From the NCBI GenBank assembly GCA_030348875.1, contig JAUCEP010000002.1, positions 3,303,001 to 3,367,000 of the forward strand: 64,000 bases of DNA, written 5' to 3'. Both the position numbers and the translations under genes were made by a program. The notes beneath the pieces were generated by a model. The model searched no databases. It was not told the DNA's origin and saw only the letters and a list, made by a program, of their open reading frames with translations. This DNA comes from Ureibacillus composti. GTDB lineage: Bacteria > Bacillota > Bacilli > Bacillales_A > Planococcaceae. Positions 45,122 to 56,445 of this stretch are shown in pieces. Each line of letters opens with the position of its first letter. The stretch's first letter is position 1.

Positions 45122-45153
45122 AAAAAAAATCGAGCAAGGTTTGTCCCTGCCCG
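45122..45153 (-). terminator. Terminator after mdh
   Basis: CGGGCAGG pairs with CCTTGCTCG (two G-U pairs) and is followed on the minus strand by eight T. Confidence 0.75.
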
Positions 45154-45165
45154 TTCTGAAGCGTA

Positions 45166-46107
45166 TTATTCTAGTACTCCCATTACCGACCGCACAGCTT
45201 CAGCTGATTGATCTAGAGCAGCTTTTTCGTCATTCGTTAATTCAAGTTCAAAGATTTTTTCAATACCGTTCGCACCTAGTAATGTTGGAACCCCTAAATA
45301 GATGCCTTCGTAACCATACTCACCTTCTAAATAGGCAATTGAAGGTAATACACGTTTTTGATCTTTAATAATGGCCTCTGCCATTTCCACTAACGCAGCA
45401 GCAGGAGCGTAGTAAGCGGAACCATTACCTAAAAGGTTTACAATCTCTCCACCGCCAACACGTGTGCGTTGTACAATTTCTTCTAATCGTTCAGAAGGAA
45501 TTAAAGTCTCTAGTGGAATACCACCCGCATAGGAATAACGAGTAAGTGGAACCATTGTATCGCCATGTCCCCCTAATACAAAACCTTTAATATCTTTAAC
45601 TGAAATGTTTAATTCTTCAGCAACGAATGCACAAAAACGAGCTGTATCAAGTACACCTGATTGACCAATTACCCGGCTTTTTGGAAAACCCGTCTCTTTG
45701 AATACTGTATAAGACATGGCATCTACTGGGTTGGTTAAAACTAAGATAATTGAATTTGGTGAATACTTAGAAATTTCAGACGCTACTGACTTCATTACTT
45801 TTTGATTAATTTGAACTAAATCATCTCGGCTCATTCCTGGTTTTCGAGCAACACCAGCAGTAATAATGACTAAATCAGAATCTGCAGTGTCTTCATAATT
45901 CGAAGTCCCTCTTACATGAGAATCAAAGCCTTGTACTGGAGCAGCTTCCCACATGTCAAGAGCTTTTCCTTTTGTAGGGTTTTCAGCTTGTGGAATGTCA
46001 ACTAACACGACGTCTCCAAGTTCTTTTTGTGCCGCTAAAAATGCTGCAGTAGCACCCGTAAAACCAGCACCAATTACAGAGATTTTTTTACGTTTCAAAT
46101 TTGTCAT
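45166..46107 (-). CDS. mdh: Malate dehydrogenase
   Basis: NAD-dependent malate dehydrogenase of the LDH-like type: malate + NAD to oxaloacetate + NADH. Start ATG 46107 ([10 protein letters not shown]) follows AAAGGAG and gives 313 residues (B. subtilis 312). NAD-binding [20 protein letters not shown]; substrate-binding Arg in [25 protein letters not shown]; catalytic [15 protein letters not shown]; GKGAxxYAPA-type end block [15 protein letters not shown]. Third gene of the TCA cluster citZ-icd-mdh with a terminator 13 bp after it. The longer frame to 46176 is spurious. Confidence 0.96.
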   Translation of the reverse strand: MTNLKRKKISVIGAGFTGATAAFLAAQKELGDVVLVDIPQAENPTKGKALDMWEAAPVQGFDSHVRGTSNYEDTADSDLVIITAGVARKPGMSRDDLVQINQKVMKSVASEISKYSPNSIILVLTNPVDAMSYTVFKETGFPKSRVIGQSGVLDTARFCAFVAEELNISVKDIKGFVLGGHGDTMVPLTRYSYAGGIPLETLIPSERLEEIVQRTRVGGGEIVNLLGNGSAYYAPAAALVEMAEAIIKDQKRVLPSIAYLEGEYGYEGIYLGVPTLLGANGIEKIFELELTNDEKAALDQSAEAVRSVMGVLE

Positions 46108-46280
46108 TTGAGTACGCTCCTTTGATTTAGGTTGTAAGAATGAAGAGAAATTTAAAGAGGAAGATGCATAAAGCACTTCCCCTTTTAATCAATTATATTT
46201 TGTTACTTTCATTCACTAAAATCAAATATTTAGCACTCAAAACTTATAATTTCAATCAATATAAATAATTATATTGTAAA

Positions 46281-47546
46281 TTAAAGGTTTTTGATTAATT
46301 CATTAGCAAATTCAGAACATGCAACTTCAGTAGCACCTTCCATTAAACGAGCGAAGTCGTAAGTTACTACTTTAGAAGAGATTGTTTGTTCTACAGATTT
46401 AGTAATTAAATCTGCAGCTTCTTGCCATCCTAAGTGTTCAAGCATTAATACACCTGAAAGAAGTACTGAAGATGGGTTAACTTTGTCAAGACCAGCATAT
46501 TTTGGAGCTGTTCCGTGAGTTGCTTCGAAAATAGCATGTCCAGTTACGTAGTTGATGTTAGCTCCTGGAGCGATACCAATACCACCAACTTGTGCAGCTA
46601 GTGCATCAGAAATGTAGTCACCGTTTAAGTTCATTGTAGCTACTACATCGAACTCTCTTGGACGAGTTAAAATTTGTTGTAAGAAGATATCAGCGATAGA
46701 ATCTTTTACGATAACTTTACCAGCAGCTTCAGCATCAGCTTGTGCTTTATTTGCAGCTTCTACGCCTTGTTCTGCTTTAATGCGATCGTATTGTTCCCAA
46801 GTGAATGTTTGGTCACCGAATTCTCTTTCAGCTAGTTCATAACCCCATTTTTTGAATCCACCTTCTGTGAATTTCATGATGTTACCTTTGTGTACTAAAG
46901 TAACAGATGGACGATTATGTTTGATTGCATATTCGATAGCTGAACGTACTAAACGTTCTGTACCTTCTTTTGATACTGGTTTAATACCGATACCTGAAGT
47001 TTCTGGGAAACGGATTTTATTAACACCCATTTCAGTTTGTAAGAAGTTGATGATTTTTTTAGCATCTGCAGATTCTGCTTCGTATTCAATACCAGCATAG
47101 ATATCTTCAGTGTTTTCACGGAAAATAACCATATCTACATCTTCAGGACGTTTAACTGGAGATGGTACACCGTCGAAGTGACGTACTGGACGTAAGCAAA
47201 CATATAAGTCAAGTTGTTGACGTAATGCTACGTTTAAAGAACGAATTCCGCCACCGATTGGAGTAGTAAGAGGTCCTTTAATTGCGATTAAGTATTCATT
47301 GATTTTATCTAAAGTTTCTTGTGGTAACCATTCACCAGTTTGGTTGAATGCTTTTTCTCCTGCAAGAACTTCTAACCATTCGATTTTCTTTTCGCCATTG
47401 TATGCTTTTTCTACTGCTGCATCAATTACACGAGATGCTGCTGCCCAGATATCTGGACCAATTCCGTCACCTTCGATGAAAGGAATAACTGGATTGTTTG
47501 GTACGTTTAATACGCCGTTTTCTACTACAATTTTACCGTTAGTCAT
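46281..47546 (-). CDS. icd: Isocitrate dehydrogenase (NADP)
   Basis: Oxidative decarboxylation of isocitrate to 2-oxoglutarate. It has 421 residues (B. subtilis 423). [13 protein letters not shown] lies near 22. The substrate loop [20 protein letters not shown] contains the Ser that is phosphorylated in E. coli. [46 protein letters not shown] and the NADP-type block [19 protein letters not shown] (Lys-Tyr pair) are present. It lies between citZ and mdh. A long imperfect hairpin separates it from citZ. Confidence 0.97.
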   Translation of the reverse strand: MTNGKIVVENGVLNVPNNPVIPFIEGDGIGPDIWAAASRVIDAAVEKAYNGEKKIEWLEVLAGEKAFNQTGEWLPQETLDKINEYLIAIKGPLTTPIGGGIRSLNVALRQQLDLYVCLRPVRHFDGVPSPVKRPEDVDMVIFRENTEDIYAGIEYEAESADAKKIINFLQTEMGVNKIRFPETSGIGIKPVSKEGTERLVRSAIEYAIKHNRPSVTLVHKGNIMKFTEGGFKKWGYELAEREFGDQTFTWEQYDRIKAEQGVEAANKAQADAEAAGKVIVKDSIADIFLQQILTRPREFDVVATMNLNGDYISDALAAQVGGIGIAPGANINYVTGHAIFEATHGTAPKYAGLDKVNPSSVLLSGVLMLEHLGWQEAADLITKSVEQTISSKVVTYDFARLMEGATEVACSEFANELIKNL

Positions 47547-47575
47547 GAATGTTGCCTCCTATATTCACAAGTCTA

Positions 47576-47638
47576 GGACTGTGTATTATAATATTCAGCT
47601 AGCATTTTAGCCGGATGAACATTATTTAAACACAGTCC
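47576..47638. repeat. 63-nt long hairpin between citZ and icd
   Basis: GGACTGTGT (47576-47584) pairs with ACACAGTCC (47630-47638). Inside, TAATaTTCA pairs with TGAAcATTA, and GCTA with TAGC. There is no T run at either end, so it looks like a processing or stability hairpin rather than a terminator. Confidence 0.6.
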
Positions 47639-47664
47639 CAGACAATTTTAACATATTTTATAAA

Positions 47665-48780
47665 TTATCGTTCATCAACTGGGATATATTTTTGCATACC
47701 AGGTCCAACGTATTCTGCACGTGGACGAATCAGACGGTTATTTGCATATTGCTCTAAAATATGTGCTAACCAACCAGATGTACGTGAAACTGCAAAAATC
47801 GGTGTGAATAAATCATGTTCAATGCCTAGTGAATCATAAACTGAAGCAGAGAAGAAGTCTACGTTTGCAGGTAGATTTTTTTGTCCTACTACCATATCAT
47901 GAATTTTCACAGACATTTCGTAAAGTTCTGGTTTACCTGTTAATGCTGTAAGTTTTTCAGACATTACACGTAAATGTTTTGCACGTGGGTCTCCTTTACG
48001 ATATACACGGTGACCGAATCCCATAATTTTTTCTTTGTTATCTAATTTGTTTTGAACATATGATTCAACGTTCTCAATTGAACCAACTTCAGATAACATT
48101 TTCATAACTTGTTCATTTGCACCACCATGAAGTGGTCCTTTTAATGCGCCAATTGCAGCTGTAATACCAGAATACACATCAGAAAGTGTAGCTACACAAA
48201 CACGTGCTGTGAATGTTGAAGCATTTAATTCATGGTCTGCATGAAGTACTAATGCTTTATTGAAAGCTTCAATTTCAATTGGTTGTGGATCTTTTCCGTG
48301 TAACATATATAAGAAGTTTGCAGCATATCCTAATTCAGGTTTTGGTGCAACTGGTTCTAATCCTTTACGGATACGAGAGAACGCAGTAACAATCGTAGAG
48401 ATTTTCGCTTGTAAACGAATTGCTTTACGATAGTTTGCTTCTGGTGTCATTTCGTCAGCTTCATCATCAAATACCCCTAATAATGATACTGCTGAACGTA
48501 ATGCAGCCATTGGATGCACTGTATTTAATGGATAAGCCTTAAATTGATCAATAATAGCTTGTGGAATTTCAGCATTTTCAGCAAGCTGTTGCTTTAATTC
48601 AGCTAATTCATCTGCTTTTGGTAGACGAGTATGCCATAAAAGATAAATTACTTCTTCAAATGAAGCGTTATCTGCTAAATCGTCAATGTTATACCCTACA
48701 TATGTAAGTGTGTCATCGATGATTGAACTAATTTTCGACTCTGCCGCTACAATACCTTCTAAACCGCGAGTTGCTGTCAT
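47665..48780 (-). CDS. citZ: Citrate synthase II
   Basis: Condenses oxaloacetate and acetyl-CoA to citrate. It has 371 residues (B. subtilis CitZ 372). Starts TATRGLEGIVAAESKISSII. Catalytic blocks: HADHELNASTFTARV (His), GPLHGGANEQV (His of the second site), IMGFGHRVYRKGDPRAKHL (His/Arg) and VDFFSASVYDSLGI with the catalytic Asp region before it. It is first of citZ-icd-mdh and divergent from ytvI. In B. subtilis citZ is controlled by CcpC and CcpA; a weak cre-like sequence lies upstream here. Confidence 0.96.
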   Translation of the reverse strand: MTATRGLEGIVAAESKISSIIDDTLTYVGYNIDDLADNASFEEVIYLLWHTRLPKADELAELKQQLAENAEIPQAIIDQFKAYPLNTVHPMAALRSAVSLLGVFDDEADEMTPEANYRKAIRLQAKISTIVTAFSRIRKGLEPVAPKPELGYAANFLYMLHGKDPQPIEIEAFNKALVLHADHELNASTFTARVCVATLSDVYSGITAAIGALKGPLHGGANEQVMKMLSEVGSIENVESYVQNKLDNKEKIMGFGHRVYRKGDPRAKHLRVMSEKLTALTGKPELYEMSVKIHDMVVGQKNLPANVDFFSASVYDSLGIEHDLFTPIFAVSRTSGWLAHILEQYANNRLIRPRAEYVGPGMQKYIPVDER

Positions 48781-48865
48781 AAAAATCGCTCCCTCTTAAT
48801 TTTTTCGTTGTAAGTGCTTTCTTTTTTTCTCAGACACTTAGAATGTTTGCTCATATAAACCTATA

Positions 48866-48881
48866 AGTTAATCGCTTACAT
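48866..48881 (-). promoter_or_regulatory. Possible cre (CcpA) site upstream of citZ
   Basis: Minus-strand ATGTAAGCGATTAACT matches the relaxed cre pattern WTGNNARCGNWWWCAW at 14 of 16 positions; the CA of the right half is wrong. It lies about 90 bp before citZ. Confidence 0.35.
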
Positions 48882-49025
48882 TTGTTATTATAATAAATTT
48901 TGACGGCTTTGTGAATGAAATTACTAGAAATAACAAAAATCTTGATTTTAAAATAAAAAATCTACCCAAAAGAGAATTATTAGATTTGAACGAGAGTGAA
49001 AATATCAATAATAGAGGTGAATAAT

Positions 49026-49994
49026 TTGAAAACTAATAAAATTGGCGAATTTTCATTCAAAAGTCTGACGAAGTATTTGATCTTAACACTATATTTTTTG
49101 ATTTTATGGATGGTTTTACCAATCTCTTTAGCAATATTTTTTGCCTATCTGTTATTCCCAGTAGTGGACTTTTGTCATAAGCGATTAAAACTACCATACA
49201 TATTAAGTGCCATTACCATATCTATATTAATTTTTCTTATCACTTATTCATTTTTTTATATAACTCTTCAAAGCATAATTTCAATTTACCCTGAAATAAC
49301 AGCACAAGTAAAAGAGTTACAACAAGATATTAATCATAGTAATTTAATTGTATTTGATTCTATTTTTAATAAATCAATTACTTTAATTGATTCAGCAATA
49401 TTGGGCATTGGAAACTTTCTACAAGATGTTATTCAATATTTAATAGAAATGTTTATATTTATAGTTGCATTTTACTTTTCATTATTTGAATCAAAAAAGA
49501 ATCGATACTGGTTTTTCATCTATGTTCCAAAGAAATATCGTCAAGAATGGAAAAATATTTTCACAAAAGGGACTAGTTTATTAAGTTATTTTATTTTTGT
49601 GGAATTTCAATTATTTATTATCACATTTTTTATACTTAGTTGCGGACTAGCATTACTTCAATTCGAACATCCGATTAATAAGGCTTTTCTCATTTCGTTA
49701 GCTGATAGTCTCCCATTCTTTGGAATAGGTTTGTTTTTGATTCCGATTTCCATTTACTTTTTTGCAGTCGGAGAAAGTTTTATCAGTGTTTCGATCATAA
49801 TATTATATATATTTATACTAATTACACGACAAATTGTTGAGTCAATGCTGTGGGCATCAACATTCCATATTCGCACTGTCCATACTTTCTTTATAAGCGC
49901 AGCATCAATCTTACTATTTGGTATTTATGGAATTATCATCAGTCCATTTTTAATATTAATCGTTGTCAAACTAAAGCAGAAGTCTACTTATTGA
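49026..49994 (+). CDS. ytvI: AI-2E/YtvI-family membrane protein
   Basis: Polytopic membrane protein of the AI-2E (PerM) transporter family; substrate unknown. Start is TTG 49026, five bases after AGAGGTGA; a GTG at 48996 has no good ribosome site. 322 residues. Two N-terminal spans (about 18-50), an outside helical region (about 80-140, EITAQVKELQQDINHSN), then four to five C-terminal spans, with the family motif ISLADSLPFFGIGLFLIPIS and GIYGIIISPFL. B. subtilis has ytvI between fxsA and citZ as here. It overlaps fxsA by 11 bp at the convergent ends. Confidence 0.85.
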   Translation: MKTNKIGEFSFKSLTKYLILTLYFLILWMVLPISLAIFFAYLLFPVVDFCHKRLKLPYILSAITISILIFLITYSFFYITLQSIISIYPEITAQVKELQQDINHSNLIVFDSIFNKSITLIDSAILGIGNFLQDVIQYLIEMFIFIVAFYFSLFESKKNRYWFFIYVPKKYRQEWKNIFTKGTSLLSYFIFVEFQLFIITFFILSCGLALLQFEHPINKAFLISLADSLPFFGIGLFLIPISIYFFAVGESFISVSIIILYIFILITRQIVESMLWASTFHIRTVHTFFISAASILLFGIYGIIISPFLILIVVKLKQKSTY

Positions 49995-50373
49995 TAATAA
50001 TGACTTGATCATTTTTCATTCTGCTACGGATCCAGTTATATATAGCTGGTTTATACCATTTACGTGTAATCGGAAATAGCAAAGAAAACCCTAAAAGATC
50101 AGTTAGGAAACCTGGAAATAATAATAGAACTCCTCCAATGAAAATCAGAAACGTATCAATCATCGCAACACCTGGTGGATTACCATTTGCAATACTTTGA
50201 TTCATATTTTGAAAAGATTGAACTCCTTGTTTTTTTGCAACATAAATTCCAACAATGCTTGTTAATAGTATTAATAGCAAAGTATTAATAACACCTAGCC
50301 AATTTCCTACAATGATAAAAGTAGCAATCTCTGCTAAAATTACAGCCACTAAACTAACAATGATCTTTCTCAA
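49984..50373 (-). CDS. fxsA: FxsA-family membrane protein
   Basis: FxsA family (named for suppressing F-exclusion of phage T7 in E. coli); role in bacilli unknown. It has 129 residues. Three to four hydrophobic segments: about 4-25, 29-45, 70-90 and 91-103, with the family sequence FLIFIGGVLLLFPGFLTDLL at about 75-94. Start TTG 50373 after GGAGGG. It lies downstream of the pyk gene and converges on ytvI. A candidate SigW promoter lies 32 bp before the start, separate from the structured element further upstream. Confidence 0.88.
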   Translation of the reverse strand: MRKIIVSLVAVILAEIATFIIVGNWLGVINTLLLILLTSIVGIYVAKKQGVQSFQNMNQSIANGNPPGVAMIDTFLIFIGGVLLLFPGFLTDLLGFSLLFPITRKWYKPAIYNWIRSRMKNDQVIIINK

Positions 50374-50404
50374 GTAGTGTCCCTCCTATTCATTACTTTA
50401 TTCA

Positions 50405-50430
50405 TACGAAAAGTTAGGTGAAAAGTTTCG
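50405..50430 (-). promoter_or_regulatory. Candidate SigW-type promoter of fxsA
   Basis: Minus-strand CGAAAC (50425-50430), 16 bp, CGTA (50405-50408): the SigW pattern with one mismatch in the -35. Confidence 0.6.
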
Positions 50431-50487
50431 TAATCATCTTAAGTGCTAACAATAAATCGCTTTTTCTCAGAAAACAAACAAAAAAAT

Positions 50488-50676
50488 AAAAAGAATTCGC
50501 GTAGTACTCCCAAGGAAACAACAAGCCATGTTTAGCAACCGTCATGCGTTGCAACGAGTAAATACAAGCCCTGTAGTTGGACAAGAAGTTATCGTGGCCG
50601 TAACTTCTTTCACTTTCTACAAGTCCTGTTTTTCGTTTGGCTCTCTTTCCTGGCGAAGAATCGCGAATTCTTTTTT
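50488..50676. ncRNA. Unclassified highly structured intergenic element
   Basis: No family recognised; strand unknown. Nested stems: AAGAATTCGCG (50491-50501) with CGCGAATTCTT (50662-50672), extended by flanking A/T; AGGAAA (50513-50518) with TTTCCT (50646-50651); AGCCA (50524-50528) with TGGCT (50638-50642). Inside are two hairpins, GCAAC/GTTGC (50535-50552) and AAGAAGTTA/TAACTTCTT (50583-50609). Three copies of ACAAGYCMTGT occur at 50521, 50564 and 50619. Both ends carry T tracts outward, so the outer stem could terminate transcription on either strand. No ORF. Confidence 0.6.
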
Positions 50677-50716
50677 ATCAATACCTATTTTCTATTAATA
50701 AATATAAATATGTTAA

Positions 50717-52477
50717 TTAAAGTACACTTGCATGACCTTTATAAATTACACCAGTTTCGGCATCCATTGTAATTTCTTGACCGTGACGAATCAATGTTGT
50801 TGCTTCTTTGACTCCTACAATAACAGGAATTCCTAAACTCAATCCAACAACAGCGGCATGGCTCGTAAGTCCACCCTCTTCGGTGATAATCCCAGCACAT
50901 TTCTCAATAACTGGCATCATTTCTCGATCTGTTCCTACTGTTACTAAAATGCATCCTTCTGTATCATATGCAGCAGCTTCTTCCGCGTTTTTAACAACGA
51001 CTGCATTTGCAACAACTGATAATTTACCAACCCCTTGACCTTTTGCTAATAGGTCACCGATTACATGGACTTTCATTAAGTTGGTTGTACCAGCTTCTCC
51101 GACTGGAACACCAGCAGTAATAATAACAACATCTCCGTGATCAACGTATTGATGTTTTAAAGATTCATCAACTGCTAGTTCTAAGATTTCATCTGTTGTT
51201 TTAACGTGCTGTGTCACAATTGGTGTTACTCCCCAAACAAGTGTTAACTTTTGGGCAGTTGAAATAGAATCCGTAATTGCGATAATTGGTACACCTGGTC
51301 GATATTTAGCAATCATTTTTGCCGTTGTTCCACTCGAAGTTGGAGCTAAGACAGATTTTACTCCTAAATTAATAGAGGTATAGGCAACAGCTTGCGATAG
51401 CGCCTCTGTCATCGTAGTTCCTTTTTCTTTACTACGTTTTGCAACGATAGAACGATAATCTAATGAGTTTTCAGTGTACTCTGCAATATTGTTCATCGTG
51501 CGCACTGATTCTATTGGATAAAGACCAGCTGCTGTCTCACCAGAAAGCATAATAGCATCTGTCCCATCAAAGATTGCGTTTGCGACGTCACTTGCTTCCG
51601 CACGAGTAGGACGTGGATTTCGTTGCATAGAATCCAGCATTTGCGTTGCAGTAATAACAGGTTTGCCAACACTATTACATTTTTTAATTAATTGCTTTTG
51701 TACTAATGGCACTACTTCAGCAGGTATTTCAACCCCTAAATCTCCTCGAGCAACCATTAAACCATCAGATACTTCGATAATATCATCAATATTATCGACA
51801 CCCTCTTGGTTTTCAATTTTAGGGATTATTTGGATATGACTACCGCCATTTTGTTCTAGAAGTTCACGAATCTCTAATACATCTTTTGGTGTTCTAACGA
51901 AAGAAGCTGCAATAAAATCTACACCTTGTTCAATTCCAAAAAGGATATCCTGTGCATCTTTTTCTGTTATACCTGGAAGCTTAACGGATACTCCCGGAAC
52001 ATTAACACCTTTTTTATTTTTTAATACGCCAGCGTTTTCAACAATCGTATGAATTAAACCTTTTTCGTTATCTTTTGCAAGTACTCTAAGCTCAATTAAA
52101 CCATCATCTAATAGGATTTTGTCGTTTTGATCAACATCATCAATTAATTGACTGTAAGTTACAGAAAAACTATTCTGGTTACCAACAACTTCTGTCATGG
52201 AAATATCAATTACTTGTCCCGCTACAAGATGTAATTCTCCATTTTCCATTGTATGAGTGCGAATTTCAGGTCCTTTTGTATCTAGTAGAATTCCAACTGT
52301 TTTATTTAGTTTTTCTGCAACATCACGAATTGTTGCAATTCGAACTGCATGCTCTTCATGTGTTCCATGTGAGAAATTTAAGCGTGCAACATTCATTCCA
52401 GCCTTTATTAGTTCTCCTAGAATTTCTGGTGACTCACTTGCAGGTCCAATTGTACAAACTATCTTCGTTTTTCTCAT
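50717..52477 (-). CDS. pyk: Pyruvate kinase with PEP-utiliser tail
   Basis: Last step of glycolysis: PEP + ADP to pyruvate + ATP. It has 586 residues (B. subtilis 585). N-terminal [19 protein letters not shown]; the B-domain inserts after about 70; catalytic Lys and metal-site block [26 protein letters not shown] and [13 protein letters not shown]. The C-domain is at about 350-470. The extra C-terminal PEP-utilising mobile domain (about 500-575) has [21 protein letters not shown]. It lies 23 bp after pfkA, so pfkA-pyk is one operon. Confidence 0.97.
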   Translation of the reverse strand: MRKTKIVCTIGPASESPEILGELIKAGMNVARLNFSHGTHEEHAVRIATIRDVAEKLNKTVGILLDTKGPEIRTHTMENGELHLVAGQVIDISMTEVVGNQNSFSVTYSQLIDDVDQNDKILLDDGLIELRVLAKDNEKGLIHTIVENAGVLKNKKGVNVPGVSVKLPGITEKDAQDILFGIEQGVDFIAASFVRTPKDVLEIRELLEQNGGSHIQIIPKIENQEGVDNIDDIIEVSDGLMVARGDLGVEIPAEVVPLVQKQLIKKCNSVGKPVITATQMLDSMQRNPRPTRAEASDVANAIFDGTDAIMLSGETAAGLYPIESVRTMNNIAEYTENSLDYRSIVAKRSKEKGTTMTEALSQAVAYTSINLGVKSVLAPTSSGTTAKMIAKYRPGVPIIAITDSISTAQKLTLVWGVTPIVTQHVKTTDEILELAVDESLKHQYVDHGDVVIITAGVPVGEAGTTNLMKVHVIGDLLAKGQGVGKLSVVANAVVVKNAEEAAAYDTEGCILVTVGTDREMMPVIEKCAGIITEEGGLTSHAAVVGLSLGIPVIVGVKEATTLIRHGQEITMDAETGVIYKGHASVL

Positions 52478-52500
52478 AATTTTTCTCTCCGTTTTCCATA

Positions 52501-53475
<975 letters not shown>

Positions 53476-53632
53476 CTACCATCCTCTTATATTCACATTA
53501 CCATGAATAACCAGTCATTGTAAGTATTACACACAAGTAAATACATTATCTTAACAAAATTTATGGATTTATTTTTTGTCTTAGAGTTATTGCTTTTCAC
53601 CAATTTTAATAATCAATTATTTGCAAATAAAA

Positions 53633-53660
53633 TGTCAAATCTAATGCAGTTAAAACTGCA
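53633..53660 (-). promoter_or_regulatory. pfkA promoter region with small palindrome
   Basis: Minus-strand TTGACA (53633-53638) is a good -35; the -10 is unclear (GATTAT at an 18-bp spacing). Just upstream is TGCAGTT-AA-AACTGCA (53645-53660), a perfect palindrome that could be a regulator site. Confidence 0.45.
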
Positions 53661-53684
53661 CACGCCTTATAAAGATTTTAATCG

Positions 53685-53718
53685 AAAAAACCGTCTACAT
53701 TAAGAAATGAGACGGTTT
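53685..53718 (-). terminator. Terminator after accDA
   Basis: AAACCGTCT (53688-53696) pairs with AGACGGTTT (53710-53718); a T run follows on the minus strand. Confidence 0.85.
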
Positions 53719-53729
53719 GATCAATATTA

Positions 53730-54692
53730 TTAGACTTCTAACTCTAAAAACTCACCAATTGCTCTATACTTGTTATAACGGTCATCTATTAGTTCTTGTT
53801 CTGTTAATGACGTTAATGATTCAAATGATTCTGTAATACATTTTTTGATTGATAAAGCTTGTGCTTTAATATCCTTATGTGCACCACCAGCAATTTCCGG
53901 AATAATGCCATCAATAATTCCCATAGATTTTAAATCATAAGAAGTAATTTTCATTGCTTCTGCAGCCTGTTTGGCAAGAGTAGCGTCTTTCCATAAAATC
54001 GATGCTGCTCCCTCCGGTGAAATAACAGAGTATGTTGAGTTTTCAAGCATATAGATGCGATTTGATACACCTAAACCTAATGCTCCACCACTTCCACCTT
54101 CACCGATTACGATACTTATAACAGGAACTTTTAAACCTGCCATTTCAAAAAGATTATTAGCAATGGCTTCACTTTGGCCACGTTCTTCAGCAGCTTTCCC
54201 TGGATATGCTCCCTTTGTATCAATAAAACAAAGAATAGGACGCCCAAATTTTTCAGCTTGTTTCATTAGACGTAAAGCTTTACGATACCCTTCCGGATGA
54301 GGCATACCGAAGTTGCGTCGGATATTTTCCTTCGTTGTTTTTCCGCGCTGATGCCCAATTACCGTAATTGGTTTATCATCAAAAAAGGCAATCCCACCAA
54401 TAATTGCATGATCATCACCGTAGTAGCGATCACCATGTAATTCAATAAAATCTGTAAATAACTCTTGGATATAATCCAATGAAGTTGGACGTTCTGGATG
54501 TCTAGCTACTTGTACTCGATCCCAAGGCTCCATATTGGAATAAATTTTTTCCTCAAGTTGACGTAGTCTATTTTCTAAAGTTTCAATTTCATCTGACATA
54601 TTAACATCTGCATTGTTAGCAATTTCTTTTAACTCAGCAATTTTTTCGCGGAGCTTCACAATCGGTTCTTCAAACGTCATTGATTTAGACAT
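53730..54692 (-). CDS. accA: Acetyl-CoA carboxylase carboxyltransferase alpha
   Basis: Alpha subunit of the carboxyltransferase that forms malonyl-CoA. It has 320 residues (B. subtilis 325). An N-terminal helical pair ([20 protein letters not shown]) precedes the crotonase-like core: [27 protein letters not shown]-type [38 protein letters not shown], and [19 protein letters not shown] for the oxyanion holes. It overlaps accD by eight bases, typical of coupled accDA translation. Last gene before a terminator. Confidence 0.97.
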   Translation of the reverse strand: MSKSMTFEEPIVKLREKIAELKEIANNADVNMSDEIETLENRLRQLEEKIYSNMEPWDRVQVARHPERPTSLDYIQELFTDFIELHGDRYYGDDHAIIGGIAFFDDKPITVIGHQRGKTTKENIRRNFGMPHPEGYRKALRLMKQAEKFGRPILCFIDTKGAYPGKAAEERGQSEAIANNLFEMAGLKVPVISIVIGEGGSGGALGLGVSNRIYMLENSTYSVISPEGAASILWKDATLAKQAAEAMKITSYDLKSMGIIDGIIPEIAGGAHKDIKAQALSIKKCITESFESLTSLTEQELIDDRYNKYRAIGEFLELEV

Positions 54693-55557
54693 TTTTTACT
54701 CCTCCTTTACCATGAAGCTTAACAATTGTCGCGATTTTTTCACGCATTTCTTTTCTATGGAAAATAGCATCTAATTGGCCATGTTCTAGTAAGAATTCTG
54801 CTGTTTGGAAATCATCTGGTAATTTTTCACGCACAGTTTGTTCAATTACTCGTCTTCCAGCAAACCCAATTAAACTTTTTGGTTCTGCAATATTTAAATC
54901 TCCTAATGAAGCAAAACTTGCAGAAACACCACCAGTTGTTGGATGTGTCATAATGGAAATAAATAATTGACCGTGCTCACTATGACGTTTTAATGCAACG
55001 CTTGTCTTAGCCATCTGCATTAAAGAAAGAACTCCTTCTTGCATTCGGGCACCACCACTTGCGGTAAAGATAATGAAGGGCACTTGGTACTCTGTCGCTT
55101 TTTCAATAGCTCTTGTAATTTTTTCCCCAACTACTGACCCCATGGAACCCATTCTGAAGAAAGAGTCCATAACAGCTACTACAACTTGTTCTCCTTTTAA
55201 ACTACCGATTCCAGTTAGTACTGCCTCATTTAAACCTGTCTTGATTTGATCTACTTCAATTTTTTCAACATATGAAGGGAACTTTAAAGGGTTCACTGTT
55301 TGTAAATGATCATCTAATGATTCAAAAGTATCTTCATCAAGGAAACAAGCAATTCTTTCAGCAGATGTCATTTTCATATGATGGTCACAGTTAGGACAAA
55401 CCTTTAAGTTATTTTCTAGTTCCTTTGTTAGATGAATTTTTTTACATTCTGGACACTTTGTCATTAAATCTGCTGGGAAAGAATTTTCTTTGTCTCGATT
55501 CACAATGGCACCTTTTGTTTTTTTGCGATTTATGTTTAAAAAATTTCTAATTGCCAC
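54685..55557 (-). CDS. accD: Acetyl-CoA carboxylase carboxyltransferase beta
   Basis: Beta subunit of the same carboxyltransferase. It has 290 residues. A four-Cys zinc ribbon CPECKKIHL and VCPNCDHHM (about 35-57) is complete. The core has [40 protein letters not shown] and [18 protein letters not shown]. Start GTG 55557 follows GGGGG. It lies between a GntR regulator and accA; malic enzyme (ytsJ), found in B. subtilis between dnaE and accD, is absent here. Confidence 0.97.
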   Translation of the reverse strand: MAIRNFLNINRKKTKGAIVNRDKENSFPADLMTKCPECKKIHLTKELENNLKVCPNCDHHMKMTSAERIACFLDEDTFESLDDHLQTVNPLKFPSYVEKIEVDQIKTGLNEAVLTGIGSLKGEQVVVAVMDSFFRMGSMGSVVGEKITRAIEKATEYQVPFIIFTASGGARMQEGVLSLMQMAKTSVALKRHSEHGQLFISIMTHPTTGGVSASFASLGDLNIAEPKSLIGFAGRRVIEQTVREKLPDDFQTAEFLLEHGQLDAIFHRKEMREKIATIVKLHGKGGVKNV

Positions 55558-55699
55558 AATTTTTCCCCCTAAAAATAAATATTAATCAAATTCGTCTTAG
55601 CATATTTGTTACTGTCGCACGGCCAATACCATTGCACACAGAATGTTTCAGCTAGCTCGATACATTTTTATACATCGCATGTCTTTGATGAAGAAACTT

Positions 55700-56347
55700 C
55701 TAATTTTCTTCACTTCGTAAATAGTCAATCCAATTTTCATAAGCTTCAAGTGCTCCCTTTACATATCCAAGTTGTATAGATTTCAAGAGCATTTGAAGAG
55801 TTGATTTTTCATTAGTCGTAGTGATTTTTTTTAATGGTTTAGCACTATATGCAGCGAGTTGAAGCCATATTTTCAAGGCTAAACGATTCCCAGATGCTAT
55901 GATTAATTCTCTTAAAATATGATTTCGAACAACATCATTTCCTACTTCTATTTTGTAAAACAGACTTTCCCAAACAGGTAAAGCTCTTAAGTCTTTGTCG
56001 GAACAGATAATTCGAATGGCCTCTTTTTCATACATTCGTCTCGTCTTATGCACCTCTTCTATTGATTGATCTGATTGCAATATAAAAGAGGCTAATATTT
56101 CTACTAATTGATGGTGTTGCATAGAGGCAAGAAAAGTCCCTCCACCATGCTTCGTTTCAATAAGCCCTAATAATTCCAGACTTCTTAATGCTTCACGTAC
56201 CGAGGAACGTCCTACATTTAACCTTTCGGATAGCACTCGTTCTGAGGGTAACTTTTCGCCTGGTTGAATATGTTCCGATTTAATTAATTCCCTTAATTGC
56301 TTAACAATCTCTAAAAATACTTTTTTATTTTCCTGTTTAGATTCCAT
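55700..56347 (-). CDS. GntR/FadR-subfamily transcription regulator
   Basis: GntR regulator with an N-terminal winged helix (residues 10-75, IVKQLRELIKSEHIQPGEKL, LPSERVLSERLNVGRSSVREALRSLELLGLI split) and an all-helical FCD ligand-binding domain (about 90-215; VHKTRRMYEKEAIRIICSDK). Start is ATG 56347 after GAGGTAATC, giving 215 residues; the frame extends upstream to 56449 but crosses its operator. It sits between dnaE and accD, so it probably regulates accDA and itself, perhaps by an acyl or organic acid ligand. The ligand is not inferable. Confidence 0.85.
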   Translation of the reverse strand: MESKQENKKVFLEIVKQLRELIKSEHIQPGEKLPSERVLSERLNVGRSSVREALRSLELLGLIETKHGGGTFLASMQHHQLVEILASFILQSDQSIEEVHKTRRMYEKEAIRIICSDKDLRALPVWESLFYKIEVGNDVVRNHILRELIIASGNRLALKIWLQLAAYSAKPLKKITTTNEKSTLQMLLKSIQLGYVKGALEAYENWIDYLRSEEN

Positions 56348-56414
56348 GATTACCTCGCAGTAAAATAGCCTCAAAACAAAGAAAGATATTCTAATGCTAT
56401 TATTCATTTTCATA

Positions 56415-56445
56415 TTAACAAAAGTGGTCTGACCACTTTTGTTAA
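56415..56445. promoter_or_regulatory. 31-bp perfect palindrome, GntR operator
   Basis: Arms of 15 bp (TTAACAAAAGTGGTC and its complement) around one central T. The core TGGTCTGACCA is a FadR/GntR-type site. It starts at the end of the -10 hexamer and covers the start of transcription. Confidence 0.85.

Noticed and set aside
50488-50520. T-box antiterminator in the pyk-fxsA element
   Set aside because: The resemblance to AGGGTGGTACCGCG is partial with an insertion, no specifier loop or stem I pattern is present, and fxsA is not an amino-acid gene.
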